A stretch of DNA of 64,000 nt from Hibiscus mutabilis (lineage: Eukaryota; Streptophyta; Magnoliopsida; Malvales; Malvaceae), in contig CM033741.1 in the NCBI GenBank assembly GCA_019671005.1, positions 2,666,001 through 2,730,000 on the forward strand, written 5' to 3'. The notes beneath the pieces are model-generated. The model ran no database searches, was not told where the DNA came from, and was given only the letters and a program-made list of their open reading frames with translations. Shown here piece by piece: positions 13,306 through 24,835 of the stretch. A program made the position numbers and the translations under genes. The number at the start of each line of letters is the position of its first letter. Within the stretch, counting starts at the first letter, position 1.

Positions 13306-13577
13306 GACGGTTGAAGGTTCTGCGAGAATTATAGTGACATTGCACGCTTGATGTATGTCTGAATTAATTGGCTTTCGTTTCGAGCCATCATTCAATTTTG
13401 GAATCCTACTTTCTATTGCTTCACTTTTAACAGGGAAGACTCGATGTCCATTGTTGAGGAGTATTCTGCTTTGTTTAATCAAATTAATAGTCATAAGGGC
13501 TGGGTTAACACAAAGCCGTTGAAGTCCCATGATTCCCCTTTGAAGCTTAAAACCTTTGCTGAAATGAGTGAAGATTA
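13306..13577 (+). pseudogene. DUF7745-like retrotransposon ORF fragment, copy 2
   Basis: A cleaner fragment of the same domain as at 9780: YSDIARLMYV, then after a stop FRAIIQFWNPTFYCFTFN and REDSMSIVEEYSALF, ending at a TAG near 13576. The FWNP, CFTF and VEEY blocks are all present in order. It lies 3.5 kb downstream of the first remnant and is not a simple continuation of it, because it repeats the same part of the domain. Confidence 0.75.
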
Positions 13578-14740
13578 GGGTAAATGTTTGATTCAGAATT
13601 GCCGAGGTAATACCTCTCTTTCATGGGAACATACCAACACACCTGGATGTGGACATGAAGCTTCAGTTCAAGGGTCTACGTGATTGACCATCATATTTTG
13701 AATAAGGTTCAGAACAATAGAGATTTGAAAGTAAGAAGAATTTAGAAGTCTAAGAGGCAAGCATTCACCCCAATACTGAGAATAAAGAAGACTCGTCATG
13801 AAGAGTCAATGAAGAGAAAATAACAAAGTCCAAGTTGAGAGGGGCAATGTTCTGAAGGCGGACTCAAGGAAGTGACAGATTTTAGTCAAATCAGTTTTGG
13901 CCAACAATATCCTTTCAAGATAAGGTAGAAGGGAATATTTAGTGAAGACAAAAAGCTCGTGAAAGTTAAGGGTGATTAACCGGAAGACGAGAATTTCTCC
14001 TCGTCATCTCTAAAAATTGACTCCACTCATGTATCACATTTAGTTAGACATCCATAGGATAGGAGCATGCTAACTCATATCATCGAATCATTTTTAATTG
14101 TTTTGACAGATTCGAGGAATTGAGAAAATTTTGACCTGAAGCTTCCTTATTTTAAAAGGTAGATCTTAGTGGAGATAAAGAGTTTCTAATGAAGAAAACA
14201 CGCTTAACAAAGATTCAAGGAATTTCTGATGAGAATGATTCACTTAGCAAAGAGAGAGAGTTGACCATAACAAAAAAGCTCGAGAAGAACTATTCAGGCA
14301 TCAAGTTTGATAGAAAGATGAGAACCTCAAGAACTTGTTTGTAGTTGAAAAGAACAACTCCAGACTCCGAATTCTGTTAGAGAATCCAATAAATTTGTAG
14401 TGAGAAAAGCTTTAAGCTTCGTCGACCAATTTATTTCCTGCCAAAACTTTTAGGCCAACAGTAAGCCATTCGAGAGTGATGCTAAGCTGCCCACACAACA
14501 GAAATCGGAGCATAAAAAAATCCATAGTCTCAGCCACGGAAAAGCGAAAAGTTTCGAAAGAATCAGCGATCTTAAGGCCATAGTTAGGGAGGCAAGATAA
14601 AATTAGTGCTTTTTCCGGACATTAAAGAAATCTGCCAAAACTAAGACGGGGGGCATTAGGTACGAAATTGGCAAAATTTGATTAAGAAATGACAACGAAT
14701 GTTTCTCATCCAAGGGACTAGAGGCGAAAACCCATATGGG
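13578..14740 (+). other. Internal region of the Ogre/Tat-like element, no feature recognised
   Basis: Many stops in all plus-strand frames; no recognised domain. Confidence 0.45.
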
Positions 14741-14741
14741 C

Positions 14742-14965
14742 GCCTAAAAGGAAAAAATAGAAAAAAGAAAAAATGGGGAAAAAAAGAAGAAAACGAAAAA
14801 GAATAAGAGAAAAAAAGATGAGAAAAAAAGAGAAAAAGAAAAGAGAAAAAAGAAAAATGAGAGAGATAAAAGAATGAATGAGAGATAAAGGAGAATAAGA
14901 AGAAAATGAAGAAAAGAGAGAGAAAAGAATGAAAAAAAAGAAAAAAAGAAAGAAGAAAAGTGAAA
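14742..14965 (+). repeat. Long A/G (polypurine) tract
   Basis: About 220 bases are almost entirely A and G on the plus strand (mixtures of GAAAAAAG, AGAGAAAA and similar). It is far longer than a retroviral priming tract and lies about 0.8 kb before the 3' LTR. Confidence 0.85.
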
Positions 14966-15029
14966 ACCTAAAAAGACGCTTTGAGAGAAGTAAGTCTAAA
15001 GTGAGAACTTGAAAAGGATTTCAAAACCA

Positions 15030-15645
15030 GAGGTTCTATATAGAAAGAACCCGAAGCTCCAGGATTTCAACGCCAAAGGTTCTATATAGGAAGAACTCGA
15101 AGCTCAAAAATTTTAGGCGAAAGATTTCAGACTCGCCGTGTTAGAGTTTCCGAGCGAAGGAGGCACGTACTTATAGTTCGGAGTTTTCAGAGCGAAGGAG
15201 GCAGATACTCAAAGCTCACGAACTTCAGGTGAAGGATTACAAACTCACCACATCAGGATTTCAGAGCAAAGGAGACAGATACTCAAAGCTCAAAGATTTC
15301 AGGCGAAGGATTTCAAACTCGTCGTGTTAGAGTTTCCGAGCGAAAGAGGCAGATACTCATAGTTTGAAGTTTTTAGAGCAAAGGAGACAGATACTCAAAA
15401 CTCACGGATTTCAGGTGAAGGATTACAAACTCGCTACACCAAGATTTCAGAGCAAATGAGTTAGATACTCAAAGCTCAAGGATTTCAGGCGAAGGATTTC
15501 AAACTCGCCATATTAGAACTACCGATCGGAGGAGGCAAATACTCATAGCTCAGGGATTTTAGAGCAAAAGAGGCAGATACCCGTAGCTCAAGGACTTTGG
15601 GGCAAAGGAGACAGATACTCATAGCACCATGATGTAGGGAGAGAA
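15030..15645 (+). repeat. Tandem repeats upstream of the 3' LTR, about 187-bp higher-order unit
   Basis: The phrase TTCAGGCGAAGGATTTCAAA or a close variant recurs near 15109, 15298 and 15484, alternating with TTCAGGTGAAGGATTACAAA near 15224 and 15410. Each is followed by GAG(G/A)CAGATACTCA-type words. This gives a higher-order period of about 187 bp made of two subunits, a little over three copies. A related pair, GGTTCTATATAG(A/G)AAGAAC, precedes it at 15035 and 15080. Tandem repeats in this position are known in Ogre/Tat elements. Confidence 0.85.
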
Positions 15646-15756
15646 AGAGTGAACAGTTCCATATAGGAGGAACTCGAAGCTCGGAATCTCCTAGAAGGGA
15701 AGTAGGACAAAATTAGTGCTCATGGTCTTTGCTTTATTATTATTCCACAAGTATAA

Positions 15757-15771
15757 GCAAAGAGGGGCAGC
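15757..15771 (+). promoter_or_regulatory. Polypurine tract for plus-strand priming
   Basis: GCAAAGAGGGGCAGC lies directly before the TGTAGACA start of the 3' LTR, the expected position for the plus-strand primer. Confidence 0.75.
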
Positions 15772-18054
15772 TGTAGACACTAATTTTGTTCGGGTTAAAT
15801 TAATTGCTCGAAATAAAATAAATCCACATTACCTTTTTTTAAATACCCAAAAATCTTACTTTATACCCTAAGCCCAAAATTTCATGCCCCATTATATAAT
15901 TTTATATAGTAAAAAATATATACAAAATAATAATAATAATAATCCCAACTCCTTACTCACCAATGCTTGGTTCTCATTGGATGAATTAATGCCTCATTCC
16001 CATTGGTTAAAAAAACTACTTGGTGACCAAGGTCTTAATTTTCATTGGTTCTTATTTTAAGGGGATAAACCAAAAATACCCTTCATCACTATATAAATAT
16101 AAATCCCATGAACCCTAAAAAAGAGAACCTATTTTTTCTTTGGATTTTTGGCAGCCAAACCCCTACTGCCGTTTTTCTTTTTCCCTTTTTTAGACCATTT
16201 AATTCCTTTATCCATTATAATTTTCCCTAATCGAAATCATTTTCTACCATTATTAAACCCTTGAATCGAGTTTTTCAACCCCAACAACAACATGTGAAAT
16301 TTGGTTGATCGAGCATAAATATTTGGATTCTGGGTACATTCTTCACTTTTCTTTTTATTTATGTATAATCCTTTTTATAGTTCAATAAAAATGTGGATGA
16401 TTTTATTGGTAACCTTTGTTGTTTATTTTAGTCTCTTTTTTATGTGTTTTATTTTATTTTTTTCTTGTGATATGTATGTTATTTCACTTGTTGAATGTTG
16501 TTTAATTTATTATTAACTTGTTTACTTCATTATCATGATTTCATATTATTCCTTTTATGATATATATATATATTTTGTATATGGTATATATTATATAATT
16601 AAAATATATTTTCTTAAAAGTATACATGTGGTTTTTCATTTTGGTTTAGTGGTTTAGTTTTTTTTTTATGTTTTGGGCTTAGTGGTTTCGGCCATCTTTT
16701 GTTTAGAGCTTGCTTAGGTTAGAAAGGTTTTGAGTTAGATAGATTAATTCTTGATTAGAATTAGGTAAAATTAATTTGATTAATTTAAAATCGTGTGTTC
16801 GTCTTATAGGGGCACAATCTTTAAATTAATTTAATTAATTTAGGCTTACTTAGAGCCTTGGATAGATTAAGGTTCTAATTGGTTTACTGAATTTAAATTT
16901 ACACTTGGCTTATTGGGATAAATGTTAAGTTCATTAAACTAGTTGGACATTTCTTAATTACTTTTAAGATATAATTAACATGGAGATTAAATTGGCATTT
17001 AAATTAAAATCATGATTAATTAATTTGGTTTACTTTAAATAGTATTCTTGGCTTATTGGAATACTAGTTTAAGATCGATCGAGTTAATTATCATGTTACA
17101 AGATAAATCATAATTTATTAGGGTTCTTTAGCATTTTGGGATTAATTGATTTAAGGTTAATACTAGAAGCACATAATTAGTAACTAGATCACTAATTAAA
17201 ATTCCATAATGAGGGCCTTTTAGGTTTGGACTTTTAGTGGACCTTTGTATGTTTAATTTTCAAGCATTTTTGTGACATCCATCTTTTATTTGTTATCATT
17301 TGGCTCATTTGATTTACATGTTAATTAATTTAAATCATAAAAAGAGGTATTCATTAATCCAATATTTGTGTCGCAACAGTCCGAGTTTAAAGGATGTTGA
17401 CCAAATATTTGAATTAATCCTTACCGACTCAAGGTAAAATTAAAACTTAACCGAATCACTACATCATATTTTAAAATGCTTGCATCATGCATAAAGGTGA
17501 CTTGCGAGATTCGAACCATAAATTAATACTGCAATTGGGCTTATTCGATGTCGATTTAATCTATAGTCTGATATATCGTTAACCTTATTAATTAAATGTC
17601 CAATTAATTTGAACTTACCAATTTGATAAAACCCGTTCAATTAAGGTTAATTTTCAATTAAGGTCACCGAAGTAAATTCTTTTTAAATTCCGACAATTTC
17701 CTTCGATTAAAAGCAATAAATAGTTTGGTACCAATTTGATAAAACCCGTTCAATTAAGGTTAATTTTCAATTAAGGTCACCGAAGTAAATTCTTTTTAAA
17801 TTCCGATAATTTCTTTCGATTAAAAGCAACAAATAGTTTGATACCGAATCCTTTCAAAATGAATCTTTGGTTTTGTGATGTTCGGTTTACCTTATCCAAG
17901 TGGCCGGTAGCGACTCTCAGTTTTCAATCAGTTTTCTAAATAAAAAGAATTTTCAAAAGATATCCATTTAAACTAAGATTAAAAAAAAAATTGAGATAAC
18001 CTATAGCGTCGAACTTATAATTTTTTAAAGGTTTTTCAAAAAAACATCACTACA
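15772..18054 (+). repeat. 3' LTR of the Ogre/Tat-like element
   Basis: 2283 bp, same ends as the 5' LTR. Two structural differences from the 5' copy: a segment starting CCAATTTGATAAAACCCGTT is repeated in tandem (about 17628-17825), and the stretch containing TCTGGGCGTGATGGGGGTGC, present at 8563 in the 5' LTR, is missing. The copies have therefore diverged since insertion. Confidence 0.93.
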
Positions 18055-18575
18055 CAAACCAATAGATGTTTTTACATAAACAGAAGCTGTAGACAAAATC
18101 TCCGAGCATCTCATTTATAAACTCCATCAGAGTAAAGCACCAGGAATCGCCTGTTTTTGCCTTTTTGGCCACACTTGACAAACTATACAGATCAACGACT
18201 CAATCTCATTGAAATCCGAGGTCGCTTCCAAGTGGTTTTTGGTCTGTATCGGAGATGGAAGAAAATATATCACATAGAAAATTTAGTGAGGGCTGTAGGA
18301 GCAGTTCATTAATCGTCCAACCAGGAGAAGTTGGACTGAATTATTAATCGAGCTTTCAAATATCTTTAATACGGTGTTTTTGCACTGTTTTCTGGTGCAA
18401 ATAAAGATGAATTAATACTACTAGTAGGGTCCCAGGTTCAGTGTCATCATCTTATCATTTTACGTGGAAAAGTCTTTGTTTTTTAGTCTGAAAGTGGATA
18501 TTTTTAACACAGATGTTCAATAGTACTCATCCTAAACAGCTGGATCTTGACTTCGCTTATCTCCACCGGTCGTCT

Positions 18576-18587
18576 CCCCCCCCCCCC
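18576..18587 (+). repeat. C12 homopolymer in the NLR leader
   Basis: Twelve consecutive C, about 180 bp upstream of the NLR pseudogene's first ATG. The surrounding 18513-18725 holds a 70-codon open frame rich in Ser, Pro and Leu that overlaps the presumed leader; I read it as 5' untranslated sequence, not a gene. Confidence 0.6.
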
Positions 18588-18767
18588 ATACTTTCACTGC
18601 TGAATCACTCGTTCTTCTATCTCCACTTGTTTCCTCAGCCCTCATTCTTTTCGCGTCTGCTTTTGTCCTTCACAATCAGCATAACCTACGGCTCTTTTAG
18701 TTCGAAATCTGAGACCAGTCCCTGAATTTGCTGCAACTTTGGGTCTAAACCAACAGCCCCTTCAGAA

Positions 18768-21700
18768 ATGGAGGTCGCGTCCCTAATTGTATCACCTCTT
18801 CTACAGGTGATGTATGAGAAATTGGCTTCTTATCTCAAAGATGTGAAAACTCCCGAAGTCCAGAAGAAAAATATACAGAAGCTACAAGTTAAGCTGTTGA
18901 TCATTCAAGCTGTAATCGAAGATGCGGAAGAGAGACTACTGGGGAATAAGACGGTGAGGATTTGGCTGTCAAAGCTTAGGGATGCAGACGATCTCTTGGA
19001 TGTGATTAGTACTCAAGATTTGAGGAGGCAGTCGCTGAGAAGAAGGGTTCCAAGTGAATCTTCATCTTGGAAGTGGAAGGATCCTGTCAAAGATCAGCTC
19101 AAAAGAATTCGATCATCGGTAGGTAAAGAAACTCGAAGGAAGGTTCGGATCACTTCTTTCACTCTTCAATCAATCTTAACTAGATTTGAAATGCGGCTTA
19201 AGCTGACAGATATTATTGAAAGATTGGAGGATATAGCAAGAGAGATGTCTGCCTTCAGTTTCAAACAAGTTGTAGTTTATAAAAGATCAGATACTAGAGA
19301 GAAGCGTGAAACCGGACCTTCAGTGGATGCAGCACAAGTTCTTGGTCGAACAGAAGATGGGAAGAAGATTGTTGATTTGTTATTATCACCCGGTGCTGAT
19401 ACTTGGGTGATTCCAATAGTTGGGATTGGGGGAATTGGGAAGACAACACTTGCTCAAGTAGTTTACAATGATCCAAACCTGGATGGTCATTTTGATAAGA
19501 AAATTTGGGTTTCCTTGTATGGCAATTTTAGCACAAAGAAACTTCTAACTGAGATTTTGGAGTGTGTGGCCGAGAATAGAGATGCGAATCTTCCCATATG
19601 GGTGTTCTTCAATCCCAACTGCGAGACTTGTTGTACGGAAAGAAATATCTACTTGTGATGGACGATGTGTGGAATGATGATCAAGAAGAGTGGGATAAAG
19701 TAAGAAACCTGTTGAGATGTGGAGCAGAAGGAAGCAAGATTATAGTCACCACCAGGAGTGAAAAAGTTGCTTCTTTAATGAGCAATAGTACTACTTCCCA
19801 TGTTTTGAAAGCACTAACCAAAGATGATTGCTGGACTCTGTTCAAGCAGCAAGCCTTTGCATACGGAGAAGAAGGTAACTTCAGAAACCTATTGTCTATT
19901 GGTCTGCAGATTATAGACAAGTGCCAAGGTGTGCCTTTAGCAGCTAAGGTACTCGGTGGCTTGTTACGGTTCAAAAGGATGGAGGATGAATGGCTGCATG
20001 TGCAAGAGAGTGCCCTATGGAACCTTGATGCAGGTCAGAACAGAATATTATCTGTCTTGAGGTTGAGTTTCAATCACTTGCCATCACATTTAAAACGATG
20101 CTTTGCATATTGTGCTTTATTTCCTAGAAATTATCATTTAAATAAGGAGAAGTTAATCCAACAGTGTATTGCTGGAGGCTTAGTTCAACCTGCCTGCAGG
20201 TGATCATCTTACCAAGCTTGAAGACATTGGCAACGAATACTTTACTGCATATACTGCTTGGCAATTTCATTTTTCCAACCTGCAAGCAGTATATGCAGTA
20301 GAGTTCCAAATACCCAGTCTGATATACGATCTTGCAAAAGATATAGCTGGAAATGAGTTCTTGGCAATAGCAGACAATGATACAGCAGAAGTCAGTGGTG
20401 GTGATCTTGCAGAAACTCGATATGCATTGGTTGACAGTAATTACAGGTCCAGTCTGCTGCCAAAAGCCTTGTACAAAGCACATAAATTGCGTTCCCTCAA
20501 CCTCTTGACTTCTGGAGATGTATCAATGGAAGCCCTAAGAAGCCTAGTTCGGTGTTTTAGGCACCTTAAAATTCTGAATTTGAGTGGAAGTGGCATGAAA
20601 AAGATGCACGGATCCATCGGCGATTTGATATATTTGAGATATCTTGACCTCTCAAACACTCTTCTTGAAACATTACCAGAGACAATTGGCCATCTGTGCA
20701 ATTTGCGTACGCTTGACCTCTCAGGATGCACCAATCTGCTAGAGTTACCCGGCGAAATGGTAAACTTAGTAAACCTGATACATTTAAATATAAAGGATTG
20801 TCCAAGGCTTGCTGCTAGCTTGCCTTTTATTTTGAGCAACAATTCTTTTTGGCGGGAGAGGATGCGGATTCAGACTTTACCAATTGCTAGCAATAATAGC
20901 CTTCATTTGCTCCATGATTTGGATCTTCGAGGTGAGCTGAAAATTACACACCTTGAGAATGTTACTTGGTACCCGGAACCATGTCGGCTCTGGAATATAT
21001 GCAACTTCACACATTGGAACTATTTTGGGGTGGCACCGATGAAGGCCAGTTAAATCAACCCACGTCAAGAGAAGCCAGACTAACTAAAATTATGTCTAAA
21101 GCTATCAGTAGAGATTTGATGAGAATGCTTCAGCCAAGCCCCTGTATACGAAGGTTGTCAATAAATGGATATCCAGGTGACCAACTCCCACTTTGGATGA
21201 ATCCAGATGCAATCAGCAACTTGACAGTGCTCGAGTAAATCAATTGCAGAAATGTTGAAACTCTCTCCATGCTTGGCCAGCTTCCAATCCTCAAGTGTCT
21301 CAACATCCAAGGAATGGGCAATGTGGTGAAAATTGATAATGAGTTCACCGGTGGAGGAATAAGACCGTTTCCATCATTGAATGAACTTACCCTTGGAGAC
21401 ATCCCTGAACTAAGAACTTGGGGGAACACAGGTTCAGCAGAAGCTTTCCCTTGCCTCAAGAGACTAACCATCATGAAATGTCCACTCTTAAAAACAATGC
21501 CATGGTTTCCAGCTCTTCAGCACTTAATTCTGAAAGACTGTGATCCAGTGTTACTTAGATCAGCAGCAGACCTGAGAACACTTTTGACTCTTGTTATTGA
21601 CTCCTTTCTAGAGTTAGCTTTCATACCAAAAGTACTGGTGGAAAATTGTTTGCTTCTTGTGTCATTGACAGTCATATCTTGTCCCGAGCTTCACACGTTG

Positions 21701-22373
21701 CCCGCTAATTTGGGGAGAGTCACAGCTTTGAAGTCATTGAAAATTGGTTGGTGTGAGATGCTAAACAGTTTGCCTCCTGGATTAGCAAATCTCATCTCTC
21801 TGGAGAATTTGGAAATCATCGAGTGTCCTACTTTGATTGCTCTTCCAGAGAAAAGCTTAGAAAGATTGAGCCTACTCCGATCACTCTCTATCGAAAACTG
21901 TGATGGCTTTACTTCTTTGCCAAGAGGAATGCAGCATGCCACAGCCCTTGAGAGCCTAACAATTATGTATTGTTCTAATCTGGCTTCTCTACCTGATGGC
22001 CTTCATAATCTCTTGGTACTTAAGAGCTTGACCATTATAAGTTGCCCAGAATTAGCATCTCTTCCAGAAGGAATTCAATATATGAAGATGCATCAAAATC
22101 TAGAAATCCGTATCTGTCCAAAACTCACAACACTGCCAGAGGTAAAGAACCTCATTTCACTAAGATCTTTGGCAATTTCAGACTGTCAAAATATAAAGTC
22201 TCTTCCAGAAGGCATCGTGCAACTTAGTGAACTTCAACACCTGTCCATTCAAGACTGTCCTGAACTTGAAAAACGATGCAAAAGAGAAGGTGAGGACTGG
22301 TGAAAGATATCTCACATCCCATATGTTTATATTGGAGCATCAGTACTTCAAAACAGACAAGACACTGCAGCCA
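18768..22373 (+). pseudogene. CC-NBS-LRR (RGA-type) disease resistance gene, inactivated
   Basis: A former intracellular immune receptor. Residues 1-160 form an Rx-type coiled-coil; the P-loop GIGGIGKTT is at residues 219-227 (nt 19422). A frameshift at about 19580-19600 follows; the second frame holds kinase-2 YLLVMDDVW, RNBS-B KIIVTTRSEKV, the GLPLA-equivalent CQGVPLAAKVLGG and RNBS-D CFAYCALFP. A second frameshift at about 20190 leads to a frame in which the usual MHDLIHDLA reads IPSLIYDLA, then LRRs from about 20450. A third frameshift lies near 20965, TAA stops the frame at 21236-21238, and LRR coding continues in the same frame (21239-22300). A TGA at 22301 precedes the family's KISHIPYVYIG tail. 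No intron explains these breaks. Such lesions mean no full receptor; truncated products are conceivable. Confidence 0.88.
20243..20300 (+). repeat. Perfect 18-bp inverted repeat inside the NLR
   Basis: TACTGCATATACTGCTTG (20243-20260) is exactly mirrored by its reverse complement at 20283-20300 with a 22-nt loop. It lies just before the degraded MHD region, where related genes show no such hairpin-coding peptide. Confidence 0.9.
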
Positions 22374-24611
22374 GCTCCTCAAGTTGATAGGTAAAGAATT
22401 ATTCCCATTGTTCTTTTTTCCCCTCTCATTTTATTCATAAACCATACCTGCTGGTTAAGATGTACAATTGGTGGAATTGGGCTAGTTGAAAAATTTTGTT
22501 ATGGAAAGTCAGAACCACAAAATTCCTCTCGCAAATAATGCTTGTTCTTGGTCTTATTGCAGGTGAGACTAGGCTGGCCAAAAGATGTATGATATCAATT
22601 TGACAAGTCAACAATTTCCATGTGAGCTGCTTCTGCAACTTACTTCATCATGAACAAACAAAAGAGGAGGCTAAATTTTCTAGTTTTATGGATTTTGGCT
22701 CCACCAGATTCTTATTGCTTAGATATTACAGCATTATATAGTCTATGTTTGGAAACAATTCCCAGTTCTTGTATAATACAACTGGTGCATGTTTTTCCTT
22801 GTTGTGTGTGGCAATGAATTCGTTGAAGTAAAACTAGTACAATTTTTCCTTTTTCTTACATCACCCTGGTGCATGTTTTGATTAGTTTAGTAATATTACT
22901 AGCTGAGGAAGGTTTAGAACCATGAATCCTACTTATATTATCTATTTGATCACAAGACAGATGAGCTGAAGTTGGAGACGTATATATCTCCAATTGTTAC
23001 ATACTTACCAGGAAAGGATCATCCAGTGAAGAAATTTGGAACAAAATTCTATAGCAAAGGCACGGGTAAATTTTCCTTCTTTTAGGATTCTGGTGGGGTT
23101 TCAACAGGAGGGAAGGATTCCTTCTCTTGCCACATTGTCACTCAGAAAATGCTGTATATTGTGAAAATATATCAGAGATGCCATACCTGAAACTACAATG
23201 GTCGGCTTCTAAGTTCTAATCAAACTTCTCAAATGCCTGGATGTGTGCACTTGCAACATCTTTTACGTTATTAACCCAACCAAAAGCTGCATCTGGTAAT
23301 TGTTTTCGCTCCTGCAGAAAGAACAGAGGATCGGGAAGAGTTGAATAACCTCAGGTGTAACTTAGACAATAAATTCCTAAAACTGATGCGTTGTTTATCC
23401 ACAACTAGAACTTTCCAAACAATTAATACAAACCATGAGCTTCCTTGTTCTCGCAATCACATAGACATGTCAATCTTTTTCAACATTCTTCTTTTAAGGC
23501 ATGCAATAGTGGCAGCTATGTCACTAAGTTACAATTTTATCAAAGGATTACAAGTTAACATGGATATAATAACTGCAGTTCTAGAATGTAAACTCTTGCC
23601 ATTTTTTATGAGGGATACTATTAGGGTACTAATACACAAATTTCATGCGTGAGGAATTGATTAGAAGGCCTTATTATTGGTTAAGTGTGTATTTCAGAAG
23701 ATCATTGAAGAGTGTATTTTTTTCCTTTTTTCTTTTCTCAATCACCAGGGTAAATAATATTGAAGGCAAATACAAGCCTGGAAAAATTACTTTTAATTAA
23801 GCTTAAGACTGCTGCAGCACTCGTGTTAAGTGTTGGCTGTAAAAGAGGACCAATCACCATTCTTGGGTTTATGACAACCAAGTCAGCTCCTTCTCTTTTG
23901 CAAATGTCCAGGCAGAATCCTCAGTTATGATTTTGGAGACTACATAACAGAGCTGAATTAAAATGATGACATTTAGAAATAATACCCTCTTATTATAAAA
24001 GAAACAGTTTGATGTACTGAAATATTAGGTTGTAGGATGAACAGAATGTATAGTGTACAAACAAGGAACTGAATGCAATATTATATCAGAAACAAGCCAA
24101 CAACCAGCCAGTTCATTCAACCATGCAAAATAAGTTATGAAAAGTGTGATCGATATCCTCAATATGCTAAAAGGGCATGATGGTCACTGATTAGCTGCTA
24201 AAATAAGATATCATCTTGAACTTAACTTGCAATGATGCATTGAAACAAAAGACCTAAAGAAATTGTCAGTTAAATTATTTATATCTAGACTGGAAACCTA
24301 TAGAACTTATGAAATTGGAAGTAAAACTAATATATTATTAAATGATGACTCCTAATAACATAGGATAGAGATTAGTTCACCGTATTCAACAAGGTTTGCA
24401 TTTCAAGAATACTGTTAAATCATATTCATCACTTTTCTAAATCATGCTCTTGATATAAAGCAGCCACTTTGTTGCTAATTGGTTAAAACCATTTCCCCTA
24501 AGAATACTTGAATGGAATGTCATTTAAAACATCAGCGACTCAAGCAAGTTCAGACATTCAACACTATAAATTCATGATTATTTTAAGCTACACAGAACAA
24601 AACTTGGGGTT
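22374..24611. other. NLR 3' flank and intergenic, no gene assigned
   Basis: A GT...AG pair near 22389 and 22562 could be an intron in the old NLR 3' untranslated region, as is common in this family. A 49-codon open stretch at about 22921-23080 (HESYLYYLFDH, LETYISPIVTYLPG) looks protein-like but I do not recognise it. The frame at 23341-23652 has no recognisable domain. The left copy of the Copia target-site duplication, AATAC, is at 24612-24616. Confidence 0.45.
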
Positions 24612-24616
24612 AATAC

Positions 24617-24835
24617 TATATATTGTAAATATATTTCTATGTATTTTAGTCCCAGTAAATAATTAAATAGCTAAGTCTTATCTAACTTAGTGATAAGTTA
24701 AATCTTATCTTATCTAAAATTAAATTTCTAACTTAGCTAGGATTGTTGTAATTTAGTCCTATAAAAGGGACTCTGTAAATCAAGAATGAAAACATAGAAC
24801 ATTTATTCTCTGCTACAAAACCTCTATTATTTACA
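24617..24835 (+). repeat. 5' LTR of Copia 1
   Basis: 219 bp, ending CTATTATTTACA; its first bases read TATATATTG where the 3' copy reads TGTAGATTG, so the 5' terminus has mutated. It is followed by TGGTATGCATTGC, a damaged version of the initiator-Met primer binding site TGGTATCAGAGC. Confidence 0.88.

Larger units (their letters stand above)
6594..18054 (+). mobile_element. Complete Ogre/Tat-like Ty3/Gypsy LTR retrotransposon, non-autonomous
   Basis: An 11,461-bp element bounded by two long direct LTRs that both start TGTAGACACTAATTTTG and end CTACA, flanked on both sides by the 5-bp target-site duplication CAAAC (6589-6593 and 18055-18059). A primer-binding-type sequence starts just inside the 5' LTR and a purine tract lies just before the 3' LTR. 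The interior shows only decayed remnants: two DUF7745-like N-terminal domain fragments, a gag zinc-knuckle-region fragment and 3' tandem repeats. No reverse transcriptase, integrase or RNase H was found, so it cannot move by itself. The long LTRs, DUF7745-type ORF and tandem repeats upstream of the 3' LTR are characters known for the Ogre/Tat/Athila group; lineage is inferred from these. Confidence 0.9.

Noticed and set aside
18513..18725. A 70-codon upstream gene before the NLR
   Set aside because: Low-complexity Ser/Pro/Leu product over a C12 tract in the presumed leader; no evidence that it is a gene.
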